Shown here in pieces: positions 1 through 7,154 of a stretch of 60,529 nt of DNA. Position 1 is the stretch's first letter. Each line of letters opens with the position of its first letter. This stretch comes from CAMYMQ01 sp963730305 (GTDB lineage Bacteria; Pseudomonadota; Alphaproteobacteria; Bin65): positions 1 through 60,529 of the forward strand of contig CAVSRB010000010.1 in assembly GCA_963730305.1 (NCBI GenBank). The letters are read 5' to 3'. Under the pieces are notes generated by a model. That model was not told where the DNA came from and did not search any database. It was given only the letters and a program-made list of their open reading frames with translations. A program made the position numbers and the translations under genes.

Positions 1-18
1 CCTGCCGCGGCCGCCGGC

Positions 19-941
19 CTAGCCGCTCCCGATCGCTTCTGGCCATCCCGCCATCGCCCGCACCTCGGCCGGTGTCTTGCCCGCTTCCCGAAGGCTTCGC
101 AGGGTCAGCGACCGGTCGCGCTTGGCGAAGCGCTTGCCGTCGGCGTCGGTGAGCAGCGCGTGGTGGCGCCAGCGCGGCACGGCGTAGCCGAGCAGCGCCT
201 GCAGCAGCCGGTGGACGTGGGTGGCGGGGAACAGGTCCTCGCCGCGGGTCACCAGGGTCACGCCCTGGAGATGGTCGTCGACCGTCACCGACAGGTGATA
301 GCTGGTCGGCGTGTCCTTGCGCGCGAGCACCACGTCGCCCAGCGACAGCGGGTCGGCGGCGATGGTGCCGCGGTCGAGGTCGATCCAGTCGAGCGGCCCG
401 GTCGCCGCCGACCGCCTTGCCGGTGTCGAGCCGCCAGGCGTGGGCCTCGCCCTTGGCGATGCGCGCGGCGGCCCGGTCGGCCGCGATGTTCCGGCAGGTG
501 CCGGGGTAGACCGGCCCGACCGTGTCGACGCCGGGCGGGTGGGGCGCGCCGTCGGCGCGTTCGATCTCCGCCTGGATATCGGCGCGGGTGCAGAAGCAGG
601 GATAGACCAGGGCCATCGCCTTCAGCCGGTCGAGCGCGTCGGCATAGTCGGCGAAGTGGTCGGACTGGCGGCGGACCGGCGTCTCCCAGTCGAGGCCGAG
701 CCAGGCCAGGTCTTCCAGGATCGCCGCCTCGAACTCCGGCCGGCAGCGCGACCGGTCGATGTCCTCGATGCGCAAGCAGGAAGCGGCCGCCGACGCCATC
801 GTCCTCGGCCGCCCGCGCGGCGTCCCAGGCGAACAGCGCGGAATAGGCGTGGCCCAGGTGCAGCCGCCCGGTCGGGCTCGGCGCGAAGCGGGTGACCACC
901 GGCCTGTCAGGAGCGTTCGATCGGGTCATGGTCTCCGGCAC
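19..941 (-). CDS. gluQRS: Glutamyl-Q tRNA(Asp) synthetase, two frameshifts
   Basis: Activates glutamate and attaches it to queuosine in the wobble position of tRNA(Asp); the family is a GluRS catalytic core without an anticodon-binding domain. The class I signature FAPSPTGRLHLGHA lies near the N-terminus, and TDADGKRFAKRDRS occupies the KMSKS-loop position near the C-terminus. The frame is broken by what looks like an extra T near 778 (FLLRIEDID resumes in the next frame) and again near 415 (GPLDWIDLDRG resumes). The three pieces add up to the usual length of about 300 residues, so the gene is probably intact in the organism. Start is ATG 941, with ATG 929 as an alternative. Confidence 0.88.
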
Positions 942-1019
942 GGCTCTCCTCTAAACTTTGCCAACGTCTTCACGTCCCGGCGCGCCTGTCACCCCCGATC
1001 CCAACCGAACCTCCAATCG

Positions 1020-1673
1020 ATGCCCCGCCTGACCGAGAAATCCCTGCGCCGCGGCCTCGACGAAGCCGCCCAGGCCGATGCCGACGTCGCCCGCGCGCTC
1101 GCGGCGGTCGGCTATCCCGAGCTGCGCCGGCGCGATCCGGGCTTCGCCACCCTGTTGCGCGCCATCGTCGGCCAGCAGCTCTCGGTCGCGTCGGCCGCGG
1201 CGATCTGGGGCCGGATCGAGGCCGGGCTCGACCCGCTGACGCCCGACGCCTTCCTCGCCGCCGATGACGCCACCCTGCGCGCGATGGGGCTGAGCGGTCA
1301 GAAGATCCGCTACGGCCGCTCGCTGTCCGGCCTGATCGCCGAGGGCAGCCTCGACCTCCACGCCCTGCACGACGTCGAGGACGACGACGCCATCGAGGCG
1401 CTCATCCAGATCAAGGGCATCGGCCGCTGGACCGCCGAGGTCTACCTCTTGTTCGCGCTCGGCCGGCCCGACGCCTTCCCGGCCGAGGACCTGGCCCTGA
1501 TGATCGCCGCCCAGCGCATGAAGGGCCTGGACGAACGGCCCGACCGCAAGGGCATGATCGACCTGGCCGAGCCGTGGCGGCCGTGGCGCGGCGCGGTCGC
1601 CCACCTGCTCTGGCAGTTCTACCGCTACGCCCCCGCGGAGGATGCCGAGCCGTCGACCGCGGCGCCGGTATGA
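1020..1673 (+). CDS. DNA-3-methyladenine glycosylase (HhH-GPD family, AlkA-like)
   Basis: Base-excision repair enzyme that removes alkylated purines from DNA. The 217-residue protein is shorter than E. coli AlkA because it lacks the N-terminal TBP-like domain, a common bacterial form. The helix-hairpin-helix core is visible as LIQIKGIGRWTAEVYLLFAL, followed by AFPAEDLAL, where the aspartate is the likely catalytic residue. An upstream block, LLRAIVGQQLSVASA, is typical of the family's substrate-pocket helices. Start ATG 1020 is chosen because homology begins there; upstream in-frame sequence overlaps the gluQRS promoter region. The gene is divergent from gluQRS and runs toward the esterase 24 bases downstream. 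Confidence 0.9.
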   Translation: MPRLTEKSLRRGLDEAAQADADVARALAAVGYPELRRRDPGFATLLRAIVGQQLSVASAAAIWGRIEAGLDPLTPDAFLAADDATLRAMGLSGQKIRYGRSLSGLIAEGSLDLHALHDVEDDDAIEALIQIKGIGRWTAEVYLLFALGRPDAFPAEDLALMIAAQRMKGLDERPDRKGMIDLAEPWRPWRGAVAHLLWQFYRYAPAEDAEPSTAAPV

Positions 1674-1697
1674 ACGGATGCACATGAGGCCCCGCCG

Positions 1698-2375
1698 ATG
1701 ACCGACTCCCCTCTCGACGGCCCGCACTGGGGCCCCGCGGCCGGCGGCGCGCCGGACTCGCTGGTCGTGCTGCTGCACGGCTGGGGCGCCGACGGCTTCG
1801 ACCTGATCGACCTCGCGCCGCACTGGGGCGACCGCCTGCCCGGCACCCTGTTCGTCGCGCCCAATGCGCCGGAGCCGTGCGAGATGAACCCGATGGGCCG
1901 GCAGTGGTTCTCGCTCGGCGACCTGACGCCGACCGGCGGCTTGTCGGAGGCGCAGATGCGCCCGCGCGCCGACGCGGTGCGGCCGCGGGTCGACGCCTTC
2001 GTCGACGACCAGCTCGCCCGCCACGGTTTCGCGCCCGACCGGCTGGCGCTGGTCGGCTTCTCCCAGGGCACCATGGTCGGGCTCCACGTCGCGATCCGCC
2101 GGCCCAGCGCGATCGCCGGCTTCGTCGGCTATTCCGGCCGGCTGATCGGCGCCGCCGACCTGGCCCGCGAGGCGGTGACCAGGCCGCCGATCCTGCTGGT
2201 CCACGGCGCCGACGACGACGTCGTCCCCGCGGCCTCGACCGAGCACGCCGCCCGCGACCTGGCCGCCGCCGGCTTCGCGGTCGAGGCGCATATCCGGCCC
2301 GGCCTGGGCCACGGCATCGACTTGGAGGGGCTGGCTCTCGGCGGCGATTTCCTCGCCGCCCGGCTCGGCGGCTGA
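1698..2375 (+). CDS. Phospholipase/carboxylesterase family serine hydrolase
   Basis: Alpha/beta hydrolase of the phospholipase/carboxylesterase group (225 residues), probably a cytoplasmic esterase; no signal peptide is seen. The oxyanion segment VVLLHGWGADGFDLIDLAP is near residue 25. The nucleophile elbow GFSQGT lies near residue 120, the acid is in the HGADDDVVP segment and the histidine is in GLGHGID. All three catalytic elements are therefore present and the length is normal. It follows the glycosylase gene by 24 bases and may be co-transcribed. The natural substrate cannot be told from sequence. Confidence 0.88.
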   Translation: MTDSPLDGPHWGPAAGGAPDSLVVLLHGWGADGFDLIDLAPHWGDRLPGTLFVAPNAPEPCEMNPMGRQWFSLGDLTPTGGLSEAQMRPRADAVRPRVDAFVDDQLARHGFAPDRLALVGFSQGTMVGLHVAIRRPSAIAGFVGYSGRLIGAADLAREAVTRPPILLVHGADDDVVPAASTEHAARDLAAAGFAVEAHIRPGLGHGIDLEGLALGGDFLAARLGG

Positions 2376-2532
2376 CCGCTCGAAACCCCACATATGCGCG
2401 CATTCTGCCCGTTGCGGGGCCGTGCGCCCCCATATATGGTTCGGGTTATCCACAAGTGTCACCATGTCGTCATGGGCCGGCGCTATGGTGGCGCCGCATT
2501 CGACGCAACGGCGGAAGAAAGGCGGTCCGGTC

Positions 2533-3099
2533 ATGCTGGCTGCGGGTTTGGAGCGTTGTCCGGCGTTGGTGCTCAACGCGGACTTCCGGCCGCTCAGCTA
2601 TTTCCCCCTGTCGCTGTGGACGTGGCAGGAGGCGGTCAAGGCCGTGTTCATGGAGCGGGTCAACGTCCTCTCCGAATACGACCGCGTCGTCCATTCGCCC
2701 TCGATCGAATTCAAGCTGCCCAGCGTCATCTCGCTCAAGGAATACGTGCCGTCGAGCCGCCGGCCGGCCTTCACCCGGTTCAACGTGTTCCTGCGCGACA
2801 AGTTCACCTGCCAGTATTGCGGCCACCCCGGCTCGGCCGAGGAGCTGACCTTCGACCACGTCGTGCCGCGCTCGCGCGGCGGCCGGACCAACTGGCAGAA
2901 CGTCGTCACCGCCTGCTCGCCGTGCAACCTGCGCAAGGGCAACAGCATGCCCGGCCGCCGCGGCATGCAGCCGCGCCACCGGCCTGACGAGCCCAACAGC
3001 TTCGAGCTCCAGGAGAACGGCCGGTCCTTCCCGCCCAACTATCTCCACGAGAGCTGGCACGATTTCCTCTACTGGGACACCGAGCTGGAGACCGGCTGA
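2533..3099 (+). CDS. HNH endonuclease family protein
   Basis: Small HNH protein (188 residues) of a type widely conserved next to housekeeping genes in Alphaproteobacteria. Zinc-binding cysteines are seen as CQYCG and CSPC, with DHVVPRSRGG carrying the catalytic DH of the beta-beta-alpha-metal fold and NVVTACSPCN completing it. The N-terminal half (VLNADFRPLSYFPLSLW) is the conserved extension of this subfamily. Start ATG 2533 is preceded by a purine-rich stretch (ggaagaaaggcgg); an in-frame start at 2422 would add about 37 residues with no family character. Its cellular role is not established; it is not accompanied by restriction or CRISPR genes here. Confidence 0.85.
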   Translation: MLAAGLERCPALVLNADFRPLSYFPLSLWTWQEAVKAVFMERVNVLSEYDRVVHSPSIEFKLPSVISLKEYVPSSRRPAFTRFNVFLRDKFTCQYCGHPGSAEELTFDHVVPRSRGGRTNWQNVVTACSPCNLRKGNSMPGRRGMQPRHRPDEPNSFELQENGRSFPPNYLHESWHDFLYWDTELETG

Positions 3100-3107
3100 G
3101 TCTCCGC

Positions 3108-3242
3108 GCCCTTCGTTCGCGACCGTCCCTCGATACGGCCGCGCCGGCACGCGCCCTGTTCGGGATGAGGTTCGAGTATTCGACTGAGTGATCCTCACCC
3201 TGAGTGGCGCTGCGCCAGCAGCGCGTATCGAAGGGCGTGGCG
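3108..3242. repeat. Palindromic intergenic repeat (CCTGAG...CGAAGGG type)
   Basis: Non-coding stretch after the HNH gene. It holds segments such as TCACCCTGAGTGGCGC and GCGCGTATCGAAGGGCG with an internal GCGCTGCGCCAGCAGCGC dyad. The same pattern recurs at 32750-32862 and 41850-42035. This class of inverted repeat is common between genes of high-G+C Alphaproteobacteria. Confidence 0.65.
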
Positions 3243-3257
3243 CCGGATCGTCGGCGC

Positions 3258-3632
3258 TCAGGGCTTGGTGATCGCCATGCCGATCCAGAAGCCCGCCGCC
3301 GTCCCGGCCACGCCCGCCGCGATCGCGATCGCCGCCATCATGGTCCAGCGCCGCCGGCCCCGGGCCGTGACCGTCGCCACCACGCCCAGCATCGCCGCCG
3401 CCAGCCCGAGCGGCAGCGGGAACACCAGCGCGCCGGCGGCGAGGACATAGGCGACGATCGAGAGCAGGGGGGAGAGCAAGGGGTGGCCGGCTCCTGTCGG
3501 CGAAGAGAACGCGCGGGTGGCAGGCACGCACGAGGGCCACAGCGTCGCGATTGGCTGCTTTGGAGGTGTTCGGGGTGCGCGCCGGGTGTCGGCGGCTGGC
3601 GGCGGGTGGGGAAGGGTCGCAGAGGTTATCAT
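3258..3632 (-). CDS. Small membrane protein of unknown function
   Basis: At most 124 residues. The C-terminal half contains two hydrophobic helices (around PLLSIVAYVLAAGALVFPL and MMAAIAIAAGVAGTAAGFW) separated by the basic loop TARGRRRW, so it is probably a small inner-membrane protein. The N-terminal 40-50 residues are proline/arginine rich and the ATG at 3632 lies inside the iteron element at 3621-3650, so the true start is probably further in, for example GTG 3527. I do not recognise the family. Its upstream region shares a phased-repeat element with argG. Confidence 0.5.
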   Translation of the reverse strand: MITSATLPHPPPAADTRRAPRTPPKQPIATLWPSCVPATRAFSSPTGAGHPLLSPLLSIVAYVLAAGALVFPLPLGLAAAMLGVVATVTARGRRRWTMMAAIAIAAGVAGTAAGFWIGMAITKP

Positions 3633-3650
3633 CGGTTATCAAGGGCTATC
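3621..3650 (-). promoter_or_regulatory. Three 10-bp iterons GATAACCNNT, copy 1
   Basis: Read on the minus strand, three consecutive 10-mers: GATAGCCCTT, GATAACCGAT, GATAACCTCT. The period is exactly 10 bp, so all copies face the same side of the helix. The same triple, in the same orientation relative to the downstream gene, occurs upstream of argG at 53152-53181. This suggests a protein-binding site; no known regulator is assigned. Confidence 0.55.
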
Positions 3651-3816
3651 TTTTCGGGCCCACCGAAACGGCGCGCCCTCCGAAACGGCGCGCCCCGAGC
3701 CCCGCTGCGAGGCGGATAGACGCTTTCGCGTCGGACGGGGCGCGCGGCAGTGTCCCGCCGGGCGAGCCCCCTCAACGCAGCGGTCAGGAAAAGTAAGGGT
3801 CGACCCGGCCGCGGCC

Positions 3817-3943
3817 GGGGGGCGGGGCTCCCGGTGTCAGGTTATGTAAGGTCGCCGCGCCAAGCGGCCGGCCACCGGCGGCCTGAAGCGCGGAATTCGG
3901 GGAAGACTGCGGCGGGGGGCGGGGCTGTCATGTCAGGTTTTGT
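3817..3943 (+). repeat. Two direct repeats (GGGGGGCGGGGCT...TGTCAGGTTWTGT)
   Basis: Unit 1 (3817-3847) and unit 2 (3914-3943) both begin GGGGGGCGGGGCT and end TGTCAGGTTATGT or TGTCAGGTTTTGT. Unit 2 also has TGTCATGTC twice, 15 bases apart. They sit in a gene-free stretch (3655-4535) that otherwise holds only repeats. Confidence 0.55.
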
Positions 3944-3990
3944 CATGTCGCTTGGATGACGAGCCGGCGTGGTCGCCGAGGTCGCCGTTC

Positions 3991-4098
3991 GCCATCGGAG
4001 GGCCGCTGCTCGGCAGGAACAGGCCGTCCGATCGCATCCTCTTCTGCCGAGCGAGCAGCGTGAGACGGCGGGCCATGTGTCGCCAATGGTCCCCGGCT
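3991..4098 (+). repeat. Stem-loop repeat family, copy 1 (GCTCGGCAG/CTGCCGAGC)
   Basis: Contains perfect 9-bp arms GCTCGGCAG (4008-4016) and CTGCCGAGC (4044-4052) around a 27-base loop, with conserved flanks GGCAGGAACAGGCCGTCCG and GCAGCGTGAGACG, ending ATGGTCCCCGG. Related copies lie at 21491-21580 (same strand) and 52765-52876 (opposite strand). Confidence 0.65.
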
Positions 4099-4178
4099 CT
4101 CCGCGACGCTCCGGCCGGGGCGGCGCCTTGGATTTGGCGATGCCAAAAGAAGCACACCACCCCGGACGCGCCCGCAGG

Positions 4179-4241
4179 GCGTGAGCCGGGGACCATGGGG
4201 CGTGAGCCGGGGACCATAGGGCGTGAGCCGGGGACCACGGC
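4179..4241 (+). repeat. 21-bp tandem repeat, three units
   Basis: GCGTGAGCCGGGGACCATNG starts at 4179, 4200 and 4221, a period of 21 bases; the third unit is slightly degenerate. The core GAGCCGGGGACC is the reverse complement of GGTCCCCGGCTC at the end of the stem-loop repeat just upstream (4087-4098), so the two regions can pair. Confidence 0.75.
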
Positions 4242-4310
4242 GACGGACCGGTCAGGCTGTTTCGGGTATGGAATATATGCCTATTGTCGGCCCGCTATTC
4301 AAGGGCGGCT

Positions 4311-4411
4311 CTGGACCCCCGCCTGCGCGGGGGTGACGATAGGAGAGCGGGCTGGGGCGGGGTCGATTCGCTCACCCCGCGACGTCATGCCCGCGCAGGC
4401 GGGCATCCAGG
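4311..4411. repeat. Composite inverted repeat pair, copy 1
   Basis: Two hairpin units face each other: CTGGACCCCCGCCTGCGCGG at 4311 and GTCATGCCCGCGCAGGCGGG at 4384, joined by a spacer ending in gctcaccccgcga. A near-identical composite, spacer included, is at 5708-5825. Single-pair relatives lie at 12531, 22411 and 40036. Confidence 0.8.
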
Positions 4412-4535
4412 CGGTTGGCGCCGTTTGGGTTCAGTCTTCGGCAATTGGCTGCGGGTACCTGGCCGCACGCCCCGTCCGAACTCGAAAGCGGCTGTTCACA
4501 AGGCAGCGGGGCTCGGGGCGCGCCGTTTCCGGGAG

Positions 4536-5393
4536 CTAGTCCACCGGAATCCAGATATCGACCTCGCCCGACATCGTCGCCGGGTCGAAGCGGTGGTCGT
4601 AGTATTCCAGGTCGTACCAGGCGCGCAGCTTGGCGCCCGTGCGCGGCACCCAGGTGCCGTAGATGTACTGGAAGGTGCGCTTGAGCTCGGCGCCGATGTC
4701 GGGGCTGGCGAGCGTGTGGGTGAACACCGCGAAGCGCCCGCCGGCGAGCGTCTTGCCGGTCAGCCCCTCGGGCACGTCGTCGAGGCGATCGACCTCGACC
4801 GCGGCGGAGTAGGCGAAGGTGCCGGTCTCCTTGTCGATCACCTCGATCACGCCGAGCGTGTGGTCGGGCAGGCGGTGGGCGATCTTCGGGATCCACGGGT
4901 GGAACCGCCGCCACACGCTCGGCCCGTCGGCGTCGTGGTCGGGCCCGATCGTATCGGTCAGGCCGACGAAGCGAATGTCGCCGTGGGTGATGAAGGTCGG
5001 TTCCATGGTGATCGTCTCCGTCAGGTGGGCGAGGGCGGCCGCGTCGATCGGCCAGCGGCAGCGCGGCAGGAAGGTCCGCCCGCTGCGCCGCACCGCGCCG
5101 GGGGTCTGGCCGAAGTGCCGCTTGAAGGCGCGGGTGAAGGCGGCCTGGCTCTCGAAGCCGCAGTCGAGCGCGAGCTCGATCAGCCGCACGTCCGAGCCGT
5201 CGGTCAGCGCCTCGGCCGCCCGGGTCAGCCGCCGCTTGCGGGCGTAGCCCATCACCGAGTCCCCGGTCAGCGCCTGGAACAGCCGGCAATAGTGATAGGG
5301 CGAATAGCCCGCGACCGCCGCCGCCTCGGCCAGCGCGAACCGCTCGCCGAGATGGTCCTCGATGAAGGCGATGGAGCGGAGGAAGCGGTCCAT
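4536..5393 (-). CDS. AraC family regulator with GyrI-like effector domain
   Basis: Transcription factor of 285 residues. Residues 1-100 hold two AraC helix-turn-helix motifs (the first around FALAEAAAVAGYSPYHYCRL, the second around IELALDCGFESQAAFTRAFK). Residues 125-285 form a GyrI/Rob-type small-molecule binding domain (from MEPTFITHGDIRFVGL to the end). This HTH-first order is that of Rob/SoxS-like activators with a C-terminal sensor. Start ATG 5393 is used because DNA upstream of it, though open in frame, is repeat sequence. No neighbouring gene reveals the target; autoregulation is usual in the family but no operator was identified. Confidence 0.88.
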   Translation of the reverse strand: MDRFLRSIAFIEDHLGERFALAEAAAVAGYSPYHYCRLFQALTGDSVMGYARKRRLTRAAEALTDGSDVRLIELALDCGFESQAAFTRAFKRHFGQTPGAVRRSGRTFLPRCRWPIDAAALAHLTETITMEPTFITHGDIRFVGLTDTIGPDHDADGPSVWRRFHPWIPKIAHRLPDHTLGVIEVIDKETGTFAYSAAVEVDRLDDVPEGLTGKTLAGGRFAVFTHTLASPDIGAELKRTFQYIYGTWVPRTGAKLRAWYDLEYYDHRFDPATMSGEVDIWIPVD

Positions 5394-5500
5394 GGGCGGG
5401 GGTGGCGAAGCGGCGGCGGTTGAGGGTGGGGAGAGACTAGCACCGGCGGTGAGCGGATTTTTGACGGCGATTGCGGTGGCGGGCTTGGCCCTTTCCCAAT

Positions 5501-5606
5501 CGTCATTCCGAGCGAAGCCGAGGAATCTCGCTTCCGCCGCCGGGTCGCTTGCGGTGGCGGCAAGATTTCTCCGCTCCGCCCCGTCGGGGCTCCGGTCGAA
5601 ATGACG
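5501..5606. repeat. Intergenic repeat (CGTCATTCCGAGCGAAG...)
   Basis: Begins CGTCATTCCGAGCGAAGCC, continues GAGGAATCTCGC, and ends in CGGTCGAAATGACG, so the two ends are inverted copies (CGTCAT/ATGACG). This is the well-known type of dispersed repeat in proteobacterial intergenic DNA. It occupies the gap between the AraC gene and the next composite repeat. Confidence 0.7.
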
Positions 5607-5707
5607 ACAAGGCGTGGGCCGGCCCGCCCGTCCGGCAACGGCCACGAAAGCCTGGCGGAGATGGCCGTTGCGGAGCGGTGCGCCGACCGCTCCGGCCAGA
5701 GGCGGGC

Positions 5708-5825
5708 CTGGACCCCCGCCTACGCGGGGGTGACGGCAGGAGGGCCGGATGGGGCGGAGCGCGCCGAAGGATCGGGGTGATTCGCCCACCCCGCGTCGTC
5801 ATGCCCGCGCAGGCGGGCATCCAGG
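5708..5825. repeat. Composite inverted repeat pair, copy 2
   Basis: CTGGACCCCCGCCTACGCGG at 5708 and GTCATGCCCGCGCAGGCGGG at 5798, with the spacer ending gcccaccccgcgt as in copy 1 at 4311-4411. The interval 5394-5889 contains no gene, only repeats. Confidence 0.8.
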
Positions 5826-5889
5826 CTGCTGCCGGCGGACGATGCGCGGCAATCCAGCCCGGCTGGTCAACGCTTTATCAAGCTTTCTG

Positions 5890-6291
5890 ATGCAGGACGT
5901 TGTCGACGGCAACCGCGGGCATGCAATGGTGTCCTCGCCCAAAGAGTGGCGCGCGTCTCGCCGCCACGACCCCGAGGTGAAGCTCCGGCGTCTGAACCGA
6001 CGCTTCCGGTCGGCTTCGCGTCGCTACGATCGGGGCTTCAAGCTCCGCCGGCTGCGGCGGAGGGTCAGGCTGGCCTGGTGGATGGTTGCCGTCCTCGTGG
6101 TTGGCTACGTCGCCCTAGAATCCTTGGGCCCTTGGCCGCTCGGCACGACCTTGCGTCATCTCGCGGCGTTCCCGAACTGCTCGGCCGCCCGCGCCGTGGG
6201 CCTCGCCCCCGCGCGGAGGGGCGAACCCGGCTACTGGCCTCGGCACGACCGGGATGGCGACGGCATCGCCTGCGAGCCCTGGCCGCGGTAG
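5890..6291 (+). CDS. Membrane-anchored Excalibur calcium-binding domain protein
   Basis: About 133 residues. A strongly basic N-terminal region (around EVKLRRLNRRFR) with two similar arginine-rich stretches is followed by one membrane helix (WWMVAVLVVGYVALESL). An Excalibur domain follows, with NCSAARAVGLAP and the terminal DRDGDGIACE: the DxDxDG calcium loop plus paired cysteines that define this fold. The domain should face the periplasm. Excalibur modules are known mostly from Gram-positive surface proteins and nucleases, and its job here is unknown. Start ATG 5890 avoids the repeat DNA upstream; ATG 5926 is an alternative. The gene ends 14 bases before the first cassette repeat. Confidence 0.65.
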   Translation: MQDVVDGNRGHAMVSSPKEWRASRRHDPEVKLRRLNRRFRSASRRYDRGFKLRRLRRRVRLAWWMVAVLVVGYVALESLGPWPLGTTLRHLAAFPNCSAARAVGLAPARRGEPGYWPRHDRDGDGIACEPWPR

Positions 6292-6305
6292 GGGGGCATC
6301 TTCGG

Positions 6306-6392
6306 CAGGAACGGGTGTGTCACCCGCTCCGTAACGGTTTCGGCGCCAATGCGGGAGGAACCATTGCGGAGCAGGTTACAGACCTGCTCCTG
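6306..6392 (+). repeat. Cassette-flanking direct repeat, left copy
   Basis: Begins CAGGA, includes CCGCTCCGTAACGG, and ends in a hairpin with GGAGCAGGT (6368-6376), loop TACAG and ACCTGCTCC (6382-6390). It is about three-quarters identical by eye to 7054-7140, in the same orientation, with the low-G+C gene between them. Confidence 0.7.
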
Positions 6393-6475
6393 GCAAAGAG
6401 CTGAAGGAGAGCGCCTTGTTCCTAATCACGAAATGTTCCATGATAGTTCTTCGTAATCGACCGCGAATGTGACAT

Positions 6476-6982
6476 TTGCATATCACATGGCTAGCGCCAA
6501 TGAAGTGGCTTTGGAAATCACTGGACGCTTACGGTAGACGGCGAGCCAAAAAGGACATCGAAGACTATCTAGCCCGTCTGCGCACAATGGATGGCGATGA
6601 AATTGGATTTGTCCTCGCCGGCGCGACGCATTTTAGAAGACGCCTTGAGGCGGACGGAATTATTGTAATGGAGCCAGCTCTTTGCGCAGCTCAAGACCCA
6701 ACGGTCTTTGTCACAATAGGGCAGACGGTACGGCATCTTCAAAAAACTGGACAATTGCAAGAAGCCGCGGCGCTCATGGTATGGGCGCACACATTGCGTG
6801 CTATGTCTCCCCTCGCTACTCATGAGCTGCGGCAATTGGGCCGCGATATGTGGCGTGAGTTATCACGCGGATTTCCATACGTCGAACAGGCCGCACTCGA
6901 CATACTGCAGTCATCGGGAAAACTAATAGATGTTGAGGGCTCAAATGAATTTCCAGCAGGGCTAACGCCCGAACCAGCCTAA
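6476..6982 (+). CDS. Orphan protein in low-G+C cassette
   Basis: 168 residues (or 160 if ATG 6500, MKWLWK, is used); I do not recognise the family. It looks like a soluble, mostly helical protein: a basic start (KSLDAYGRRRAKKDIEDYL), a central hydrophobic-helical region (TIGQTVRHLQKTGQLQEAAA, then MVWAHTLRAMSP) and an acidic tail. No signal peptide, metal motif or nucleotide-binding loop is visible. Base composition is strikingly different from its neighbours: 26 to 32 G or C per 60 bases in lines I counted, against about 42 nearby, and codons such as ATT, TTT and AAA are common. Together with the flanking direct repeats this points to horizontal acquisition. Confidence 0.7.
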   Translation: MHITWLAPMKWLWKSLDAYGRRRAKKDIEDYLARLRTMDGDEIGFVLAGATHFRRRLEADGIIVMEPALCAAQDPTVFVTIGQTVRHLQKTGQLQEAAALMVWAHTLRAMSPLATHELRQLGRDMWRELSRGFPYVEQAALDILQSSGKLIDVEGSNEFPAGLTPEPA

Positions 6983-7053
6983 TGTCAGAATTAATGGGCC
7001 ACTTGAACTAGGCATTAATTGCGATGATGGATTTTGCGCAGCATGTCTTTTCT

Positions 7054-7140
7054 CAGGAGTGGGCATGTCAACCGCTCCATAACGGCTACGGTACCTTTGG
7101 TGTAAGAAGCATTGTGGAGCAGGTCAGAGACCTGCTCCTG
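7054..7140 (+). repeat. Cassette-flanking direct repeat, right copy
   Basis: Begins CAGGA, includes CCGCTCCATAACGG, and ends in a hairpin with GGAGCAGGTC (7116-7125), a 3-base loop and GACCTGCTCC (7129-7138). It lies 14 bases past the end of the mutase gene and could also serve as its terminator structure, although no T-run follows. Confidence 0.7.
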
Positions 7141-7154
7141 CCGAATTCGGGAAC

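Noticed and set aside
160..895. Long plus-strand open frames opposite gluQRS
   Set aside because: Arginine/glycine-rich antisense frames typical of 70% G+C DNA; they show no family character, while the minus strand shows GluQRS.
2446..2454. Perfect DnaA box TTATCCACA upstream of the HNH gene
   Set aside because: It is a single box with no DnaA box cluster, A+T-rich unwinding region or dnaA/hemE-type neighbours, so it is not evidence for an origin.
2398..2470. CATATATGG/CCCCACATATG segments before the HNH gene as a riboswitch or operator
   Set aside because: No consistent dyad or known aptamer pattern could be drawn.
4179..4241. Possible CRISPR array
   Set aside because: Only three 21-bp units directly abutting without spacers, and no cas genes in the window.
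3657..4535. Several overlapping small frames in the repeat-rich gap
   Set aside because: They translate the repeats themselves (for instance REPGTMG tandem peptides) and have no conserved character.
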